DNA of 64,000 nt from Capillimicrobium parvum (GTDB taxonomy: Bacteria; Actinomycetota; Thermoleophilia; Solirubrobacterales; Solirubrobacteraceae): assembly GCF_021172045.1 (NCBI RefSeq), contig NZ_CP087164.1, positions 186,001-250,000 of the forward strand, in the 5' to 3' direction. Numbering within the stretch: the first letter of the stretch is position 1; the number at the start of each line of letters is the position of its first letter. A model generated the notes under the pieces. That model had not been told where the DNA came from, ran no database searches, and saw only the letters and a list, made by a program, of their open reading frames with translations. Shown here in pieces: positions 58,479 through 64,000 of this stretch. Made by a program: the position numbers and the translations under genes.

Positions 58479-59519
58479 TTGTCTGAGACCTCTGCGCCGG
58501 CGACCGCGACGACCGGCGTCCCTCCAACCGGCGCGGATGACCCGGCGACCGATCCCCGGCGACACCGCTCGCTGACGGGCGACATCGCGCAGCGCTTCGC
58601 GCTCGTCGGCTGCTGGATCGTGATGATCGCGGCCTTCGGCGCGGCGCTCGGCGACACGTTCCTGAGTTGGTCGAACTTCGGCAACATGTTCAGCTCGCAG
58701 ACAGTTCTGCTGGTGCTGGCCCTTGGCCTGATCGTCCCGCTGACATCCGGCGACTTCGATCTCTCCGTCGCATCCGTGCTGACGATGACGGGCATCGTCA
58801 TCGGCCTCCTCAACGTCAACCATGGCTGGTCGATCTGGGCGGCGATCGTCGTCGCGCTCGCCCTCGCGCTGACGATCGGACTGCTCAATGGGCTGCTGAT
58901 CGTCCTCTTCGACGTCGACTCGTTCATCGTGACGCTCGGCTCGTCGACCGTGCTCGCCGGCGTCGCGCTGTGGGTCAGCGGGGGCGCGACGATCACCGGA
59001 ACCTCCGAAGTGCTCAGCAACCTCGTCATTGTCGATCAGCTCTTCGGCGTGTCGCTGCAGTTCTACTACGGACTTGTTCTCGTCGGGCTGATGTGGTTCG
59101 TCTTCGAGTTCACCCCGGCGGGCCGCCGGCTGCTGTTCGTCGGGCGAGGGAGAAGCGTGGCGCGGCTCAGCGGGGTGAAGGTCAATCGCGTGCGCGTGTA
59201 CGCGCTCGTGGCGAGCGCCGGGATGGCCGGGCTCGCGGGCGTCATCTTCACCGGAACGACCGGCGGTGCCGACCCGACGTCGGGAGCGACATTCCTGCTG
59301 CCGGCGTTCGCCGCCGCGTTCCTCGGATCGACCACGATCAAGCCTGGCCGGTTCAACGCGATGGGCACGCTGGTTGCCGTCTATTTCCTGGTGACCGGCA
59401 TCACCGGACTGCAGCAACTCGGCGCCGACACCTATGTGCAGCAGCTCTTCTACGGCGGTGCGCTCCTCGTGGCCGTCGTGGTGTCCAGCGTCGTGCGTAA
59501 GCGGCGGGCGCGGGTGTGA
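58479..59519 (+). CDS. ABC importer permease, RbsC type
   Basis: A 346-residue membrane protein with about 8-10 hydrophobic segments, DFDLSVASVLTMTG near the first third and the GRGRSVARLSGVKV loop that contacts the ATPase. GAAGGAGGA lies 8 bases before TTG 58479. The N-terminal 40 residues are polar and Thr/Pro-rich. Completes a three-gene importer between the two limonene-monooxygenase-like enzymes. Confidence 0.92.
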   Translation: MSETSAPATATTGVPPTGADDPATDPRRHRSLTGDIAQRFALVGCWIVMIAAFGAALGDTFLSWSNFGNMFSSQTVLLVLALGLIVPLTSGDFDLSVASVLTMTGIVIGLLNVNHGWSIWAAIVVALALALTIGLLNGLLIVLFDVDSFIVTLGSSTVLAGVALWVSGGATITGTSEVLSNLVIVDQLFGVSLQFYYGLVLVGLMWFVFEFTPAGRRLLFVGRGRSVARLSGVKVNRVRVYALVASAGMAGLAGVIFTGTTGGADPTSGATFLLPAFAAAFLGSTTIKPGRFNAMGTLVAVYFLVTGITGLQQLGADTYVQQLFYGGALLVAVVVSSVVRKRRARV

Positions 59520-59573
59520 CCGACTCACCGATGACGCACACGAATCACCGCCATCGAACGGAGATGTAGCGAC

Positions 59574-60785
59574 ATGAAGTTCGGAGTGTTCCTGGCGCCG
59601 TTTCACGCAAAGCGTAAGAATCCGACGCTCGCGCTCGAGCACGACATCGAGTTGATAGCGAACATGGACCGCCTCGGGTACGACGAGGCGTGGATTGGCG
59701 AACACCATTCCGGTGGCGTCGAGCTCATTCCCTCACCGGAGATCATGATCGCCACGATGGCCGAGCGGACCCGTCACATCATGCTCGGGACCGGTGTCAT
59801 CTCCCTCGCCTACCACCATCCACTCAATGTGGCGGAGCGCATGGTGTTCCTCGATCACATCACCCGAGGACGCGTCATGATGGGCGTCGGTCCCGGGGCC
59901 CTCGCTGTCGACGCCTACCAGCGCGGCATCGAGCCCAAGGACCAGCGGCGGCGGATGTCGGAGTCGCTCGAGGTGATCGTCGAGTTGCTCAACGGCGACG
60001 CGCCGGTCAACCGCGAGTCCGATTGGTTCACTGTCCGCGAGGCGCACCTGCACATGCGGCCTTACCAGCGGCCGTGCTTCGAGATCGCGGTGGCGTCGTT
60101 GCTCTCGCCGTCCGGACCCGAGCTGGCGGGACGGCTCGGCGCCTCGCTCCTGTCGATCGGCGCGACACTGCTCGAGGACGGCGTGGAGGCGCTCGGAGCG
60201 TTCTGGAGCGTCTATGAAGAGACGAGCGAGCGCCACGGGAACGTCGCCAGCCGGGACAACTGGCGCGTGGTCGCTCCGTGGCACATCGCCCCGACGCGCG
60301 AGCAGGCGCTGGCGGAGGTCGAGTACGGGATCAAGGAGTGGGTCGAGTACGAGCTCGAGGTCGCCAACCTGCCGCTGGTCGGTGACGCACGGACGCCGCG
60401 CGAGGCGGCCGAGCGGATGATCGACATCGGAGCGGCCGTCATCGGGACGCCCGACGACGCCATCGCCATGATCGACAACATGATCGAGTCATCGGGCGGG
60501 TTCGGCACCTTCCTGAACATGATCTGCGACTGGGCCGACCACGATGCGCAGATGCGCTCTTTCGAGCTGTTCGCCAACGAGGTGATGCCGCGGTACCAGG
60601 GCAGCATCGCCGGCCTGGAGCAGTCCTACGCCTGGGGCAAGAGCCGCAAGGGCGTGATCGCTCCCAAGGTCAATGAGGCGTTCCTGGACTCGACGAAGAA
60701 GTACTACGGCGACGACCATGACCGCACGCGCAAGATGCAGGCCATGGTCGGCGCGGAGGACGAGGCCATCGAGACCGCGTCATGA
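59574..60785 (+). CDS. LLM-class monooxygenase, limonene-1,2-monooxygenase-like (copy 2)
   Basis: A 403-residue flavoprotein: MKFGVFLAPFH start, GYDEAWIGEHHSGG, GTGVISLAYHHPL, RGRVMMGVGPGALAVDA. Closely parallel to 54201-55478 along its length. GGAG precedes ATG 59574. The stop overlaps the amidohydrolase start (ATGA). Two such enzymes around one transporter suggest two successive or alternative oxidations of the imported compound. Confidence 0.9.
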   Translation: MKFGVFLAPFHAKRKNPTLALEHDIELIANMDRLGYDEAWIGEHHSGGVELIPSPEIMIATMAERTRHIMLGTGVISLAYHHPLNVAERMVFLDHITRGRVMMGVGPGALAVDAYQRGIEPKDQRRRMSESLEVIVELLNGDAPVNRESDWFTVREAHLHMRPYQRPCFEIAVASLLSPSGPELAGRLGASLLSIGATLLEDGVEALGAFWSVYEETSERHGNVASRDNWRVVAPWHIAPTREQALAEVEYGIKEWVEYELEVANLPLVGDARTPREAAERMIDIGAAVIGTPDDAIAMIDNMIESSGGFGTFLNMICDWADHDAQMRSFELFANEVMPRYQGSIAGLEQSYAWGKSRKGVIAPKVNEAFLDSTKKYYGDDHDRTRKMQAMVGAEDEAIETAS

Positions 60786-62413
60786 CCGCCGTCACCGCCG
60801 ACGTCGTCGTTCGAGCTGGAGCGATCCACGCGTTCGACGGCTCAGATCGCCGTGCGCGTTCGCTGGCGATCCGCGGGACCGAGATCCTGGCGATGGGGGA
60901 CCGTCCCGATGATCTCGACGAGTTGATCGGTGCTCGAACCCGCGTGGTGCACGACCCCGAGCTTGTGCTGCTGCCGGCATTTCACGACACGCACATGCAC
61001 CAGATGTGGACGGCGGTGGACGCGCACGGCGTGGCGCTGGGGCACACGCGCTGCATCGCGGACGTCGTGGGCGCCGTTGCCGTGCGCGCCCGTGAGACGC
61101 CGCCCGGCGAGTGGATCGTCAGCTCCGCGAGCTGGCACGAGACGACCCTCGCCGAGAACCGCATGCCGACCGCCCAGGAGATCGACGCGGCGACGCGTGA
61201 GCATCCTGTGGTGCTGCGTCGCGGCGGGCACAACCTCGTCGCGAACTCCATGGCGCTCGCGCGGGCGGGCATCGATCGAGACACGCCGAACCCGGAGCGC
61301 GGCACGATCGTCCGGGGCTCCGACGGGAGCCCCACCGGGTGGCTCATCGAACCGCTGGCGATGAAGCCCGTCCTGGACCTCCTTCCACCGTTCTCGTTTG
61401 AGGACCGCGTCGACGCGCTCGGCAAGCTCTGTCGGGAGCTCAACGCGCACGGTATCGCCGCCGTGCGCGATGCGGGATCCGACCCGGGGGCGCCGCAGGT
61501 GTTCCAGGCGCTGCACGACCGCGGCGGGCTGACCACGCGGTCGCGGATGATGATCATGCTCACGCTGACGGGTGACACCGAAGCGAAGATCGCCGAGATC
61601 GAGAGCTGGCCTGTCCATACCGGTTTCGGGGACGACATGCTGCGCATCGACGCGCTCAAGCTGCTGCTCGATGGCGGTGTCGAGGCGGCCGCCATGGACG
61701 AGCCCTACGCGAACGACCCCGACTTCCGCGGCCACCTGCTCATCGAGCCCGACGAGATCGAGCAGCTCGTGACCGTGGGCCTTGACCGCGGGTGGAAGGT
61801 CGGCGCGCACGCGTTCGGCGACTTCACCACCCGCACGCTCGTCGACGTCTACGAGCGGGTGCTACGCACGCGCCCCGACCTGCCGCCGGGGACGCTCGTC
61901 ATCGAGCACGCGGGCTTGGCCGGCCCGGATGTGCGCCGACGGGCGATCGAGCTCGGGATCGGGATCAGCGTCCAGTATCCGGTCCTCTACCGGCTCGCCG
62001 CCAACGCGGTGCGCTACTGGGGCCCTGAGCGCGCGGACCGGATCTTCCCGATCCGCGAGTGGATCGAGGAGGGCGCGGTCGTCGGCGGCGGAAGCGACGC
62101 GTTCGTGGCGGACTGGGACGTCCTCGCCGGCGTCCGCGGGATGGTGACCCGCGAGACGGCCGTCGCCGGCGTGCAGGGCGCGCGCTCGGCGATCGACCGG
62201 CGCACCGCGTTCGAGCTCTACACGAATCGCGCAGCCGAGTTCGTCGGCGAGGGCGATCGCCGTGGCTCGCTCGTGCCCGGACAGCTCGCCGACATCGTCG
62301 CCTTCCGCGAGGACCCGCTCACATGTGAGCTCGATGCGCTCACGGAGCTCGATGTGGCGCTCACGCTCGTCGGCGGGCGTGCGGTGCACGATCCGGGCGG
62401 CGCGTTCGCGTGA
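60782..62413 (+). CDS. Amidohydrolase-family protein (YtcJ-like, Amidohydro_3)
   Basis: A 543-residue TIM-barrel metal hydrolase. The metal-site HxH lies in PAFHDTHMH, with later ligands suggested by GAHAFGD, VIEHAG and GGGSDAF. YtcJ-like members hydrolyse amide or C-N bonds in small molecules, but few are characterised. It overlaps the upstream LLM gene. The Rid protein that follows often handles reactive enamine/imine products, so cleavage may release such an intermediate (inference). Confidence 0.9.
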   Translation: MTAVTADVVVRAGAIHAFDGSDRRARSLAIRGTEILAMGDRPDDLDELIGARTRVVHDPELVLLPAFHDTHMHQMWTAVDAHGVALGHTRCIADVVGAVAVRARETPPGEWIVSSASWHETTLAENRMPTAQEIDAATREHPVVLRRGGHNLVANSMALARAGIDRDTPNPERGTIVRGSDGSPTGWLIEPLAMKPVLDLLPPFSFEDRVDALGKLCRELNAHGIAAVRDAGSDPGAPQVFQALHDRGGLTTRSRMMIMLTLTGDTEAKIAEIESWPVHTGFGDDMLRIDALKLLLDGGVEAAAMDEPYANDPDFRGHLLIEPDEIEQLVTVGLDRGWKVGAHAFGDFTTRTLVDVYERVLRTRPDLPPGTLVIEHAGLAGPDVRRRAIELGIGISVQYPVLYRLAANAVRYWGPERADRIFPIREWIEEGAVVGGGSDAFVADWDVLAGVRGMVTRETAVAGVQGARSAIDRRTAFELYTNRAAEFVGEGDRRGSLVPGQLADIVAFREDPLTCELDALTELDVALTLVGGRAVHDPGGAFA

Positions 62414-62452
62414 CCGCAGGACGATCACCATCATGAACGGAGAACGAGGAGC

Positions 62453-62812
62453 ATGAGCATCCATCGCAAGGCGCACTCCGGCGGCGTCGGCTACAGCCTG
62501 TCGACGAGCGTTCAGGGCCCGGGCGAGCTGATCTACGTCTCGGGGGTGATCGGTACGGGCGACACGCTGGCCGAGCAGACCGGCTCCTGCTTCGATCAGA
62601 TCGAGCAGGCTCTCGCTGCGCACGGCGCGACTCTGGCCAGCGTCGTGCGGATAACGAGCTATCTGACCTCCCTCGATGAGTACGGCGACTTCTCGCGGAT
62701 CCGCGGCGAGCGGTTCGACGACGACCTCCCGAGCTCCACCGCAGTGCAGGTTGCCGGTCTCCTCTTCGACGGTCTCATCGAGATTGATGCCATCGCTTTC
62801 CTGCCTGCATGA
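62453..62812 (+). CDS. RidA/YjgF-family protein lacking the RidA arginine
   Basis: A 119-residue Rid protein with the family order: YVSGVIGTGDTLAEQT, RITSYLTSLDEY and IEIDAIAFLP. RidA archetypes deaminate enamines/imines using an Arg in the (A)RS region; here the position reads LPSSTAVQVA, with Ser in place of Arg. That puts it in the non-archetypal Rid subfamilies found in catabolic operons. CGGAGA precedes ATG 62453. The stop overlaps the transporter start. Confidence 0.9.
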   Translation: MSIHRKAHSGGVGYSLSTSVQGPGELIYVSGVIGTGDTLAEQTGSCFDQIEQALAAHGATLASVVRITSYLTSLDEYGDFSRIRGERFDDDLPSSTAVQVAGLLFDGLIEIDAIAFLPA

Positions 62813-63990
62813 GCCGCGTCACGTCGCCGGTCATCGCCGGCGTCGTGACGGCGCTCGTGGGCTTCGCCGGCACGTTCGCGATCGTGCTGGCGGGCTACCG
62901 AGCGATCGGCGCCACCAACGCCGAGGCGGCGTCCGGGATCCTGGTGCTGACGGTCGGGGCCGGGGTCGTGGGCATCGTGCTCGCCGCCCGCTACCGCATG
63001 CCGATCGGCATTGCCTGGTCGACCCCGGGCGCCGCGCTCCTGGCCTCCAACGGGGCGATCGACGGTGGCTATCCGGCGGCGCTCGGTGCGTTCGTCGTGT
63101 GTGGGCTGCTGCTCGTGGTGGCCGGGCTGTGGCGGCGGTTCGGCTCGGCTTTGGAGGCCATCCCGGCACCGCTGGCCAACGCGGTGCTGGCGGGTGTCCT
63201 CGTGCCGGTCTGCCTGGCGCCCCTCGAGGCGGTGTTCCGGTCTCCCTCCGTGGCGATCCCGACCGTCGTGACCTGGCTGCTGCTGATGTGGTGGCGCGCC
63301 CGTTGGGCCGTCCCGGGCGCGTTCGCAGTCATGGCGATCGCGGTCGCCATCGACCCGCTCGAGCCCGGCGGCGGGTTCGGCGGCGGCCTGCCGGAGCTGT
63401 CGTTCACGTTGCCGGCGTTCACGGTGGCCGGGGTGGCGGGGCTCGCCCTGCCGCTCTTCATCGTCACCATGGCCTCGCAGAACATCCCGGGGCTCAGTGT
63501 TCTGCGGAGCTACGGCTACCGGCCCCCGCTCAGGCCCATCCTCGTCTCCACAGGCGGCGCCAGCGCCTTGATCGCCCCCTTCGGGGCGCACACGCTCAAC
63601 CTGGCGGCCATCACCGCGGCGATGCTCGCAGCGCCGTCGGTCGATCCGGTGCCCGCTCGCCGGTGGATCGCGGCAGCCGGCGCCGGCGCCGTCTATGTCG
63701 TGCTTGGCCTGTGCTCGGGGCTCGTGATGGCCGTTCTGGCGTCGGCTCCGCTGCTGGCGGTCAAGGCGGTCGCCGGCCTGGCGCTCCTCGCGACGCTGCG
63801 CCGGTCGCTCACGGCGGCGCTCGAGCCTCCGGGGCAGCGCTTGGCGTCCATCGTCGCGATGGGCATCTGTGCCTCGCCGCTGATGTTGTGGGGCATCGGC
63901 GCACCGCTCTGGGGTCTGCTCGCCGGCCTCGTGCTGTTTGTGGCGATGGGGCGGGCGAAGCACTCATGGCAGTTGGCTAGAAAGTGGTGA
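62809..63990 (+). CDS. benE: BenE-type benzoate/H+ symporter family transporter
   Basis: A 393-residue membrane protein with about 12 hydrophobic segments. Diagnostic stretches are GIAWSTPGAALLA, TMASQNIPGLSVLRSYGY and FGAHTLNLAAITAAM. BenE imports benzoate with protons; relatives take up other aromatic acids. ATG 62809 overlaps the Rid stop (ATGA), so it belongs to the operon. It may import an aromatic acid or export a product of the upstream oxidations. Confidence 0.92.
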   Translation: MSRVTSPVIAGVVTALVGFAGTFAIVLAGYRAIGATNAEAASGILVLTVGAGVVGIVLAARYRMPIGIAWSTPGAALLASNGAIDGGYPAALGAFVVCGLLLVVAGLWRRFGSALEAIPAPLANAVLAGVLVPVCLAPLEAVFRSPSVAIPTVVTWLLLMWWRARWAVPGAFAVMAIAVAIDPLEPGGGFGGGLPELSFTLPAFTVAGVAGLALPLFIVTMASQNIPGLSVLRSYGYRPPLRPILVSTGGASALIAPFGAHTLNLAAITAAMLAAPSVDPVPARRWIAAAGAGAVYVVLGLCSGLVMAVLASAPLLAVKAVAGLALLATLRRSLTAALEPPGQRLASIVAMGICASPLMLWGIGAPLWGLLAGLVLFVAMGRAKHSWQLARKW

Positions 63991-64000
63991 AGAGCAAGAT

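Noticed and set aside
62433-62456. Seven-codon ORF (MNGERGA) whose stop overlaps the Rid start
   Set aside because: Could be a coupling leader peptide, but a sequence this short with an A/G-rich ribosome site inside arises easily by chance.
1-64000. tRNA, rRNA, CRISPR arrays, transposases, integrases
   Set aside because: None was recognised on either strand by inspection; a covariance-model or HMM scan could still find a missed small RNA.

Overview
This 64 kb window is very GC-rich (close to 70 percent by eye), with strong G/C preference at third codon positions, lipoprotein-anchored binding proteins and many 4-base ATGA/GTGA gene overlaps. These point to an actinomycete-type chromosome; Thermoleophilia/Solirubrobacterales is my best guess, by inference only. 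No rRNA, tRNA, CRISPR array, insertion sequence or phage gene was seen. Nearly everything is catabolic: oxidation and hydrolysis of small aromatic, terpenoid-like and nitrogen-containing molecules, with uptake systems and local regulators.

Layout. (1) 0-9.5 kb: the end of a sugar-type ABC permease, two aldehyde dehydrogenases, an SDR, a GMC alcohol oxidase, a lipoprotein binding protein and an acyl-CoA ligase, which together would take an alcohol through aldehyde and acid to a CoA ester. (2) 9.5-18.2 kb: an M20 peptidase, an NTF2-fold protein, TetR, a copper amine oxidase facing a GAF-LuxR regulator, then a StyA-like epoxidase between two NTF2-fold proteins and a second binding protein. (3) 18.2-22.1 kb: indolepyruvate:ferredoxin oxidoreductase iorA-iorB on the minus strand. 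(4) 22.2-27.7 kb: two flavin monooxygenases (luciferase-like), two TetR regulators, an MFS exporter and a relic of an HsaA/DszC-type monooxygenase.

(5) 27.9-44.1 kb is the most striking part: a co-directional block of 13 genes. A Rieske dioxygenase system (ferredoxin, reductase, alpha, beta) is joined to a glutamine-synthetase-like ligase, an unknown 90-residue coiled-coil protein and a class-I glutamine amidotransferase-like protein. This is the gene content of aniline dioxygenase clusters (tdnQTA1A2B/atdA1-A5). It is flanked on both sides by a creatinase-like M24 protein plus a HyuA/HyuB (oxoprolinase/hydantoinase) pair, with the A and B genes in opposite order in the two copies. IclR and GntR regulators and an M20D amidohydrolase follow on the minus strand.

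(6) 47.1-54.0 kb: a tightly coupled operon with a thiolase-like protein lacking thiolase catalytic residues, a nitronate-monooxygenase-like flavoprotein, a DUF35 protein, an alpha/beta hydrolase apparently starting at CTG, two nitrilases and an amidase. (7) 54.2-64.0 kb: an ABC importer between two limonene-monooxygenase-like flavoproteins, then an amidohydrolase, a Rid protein and a BenE-type transporter. Regions 4 and 7 look less extreme in third-position GC, which may indicate separate acquisition.
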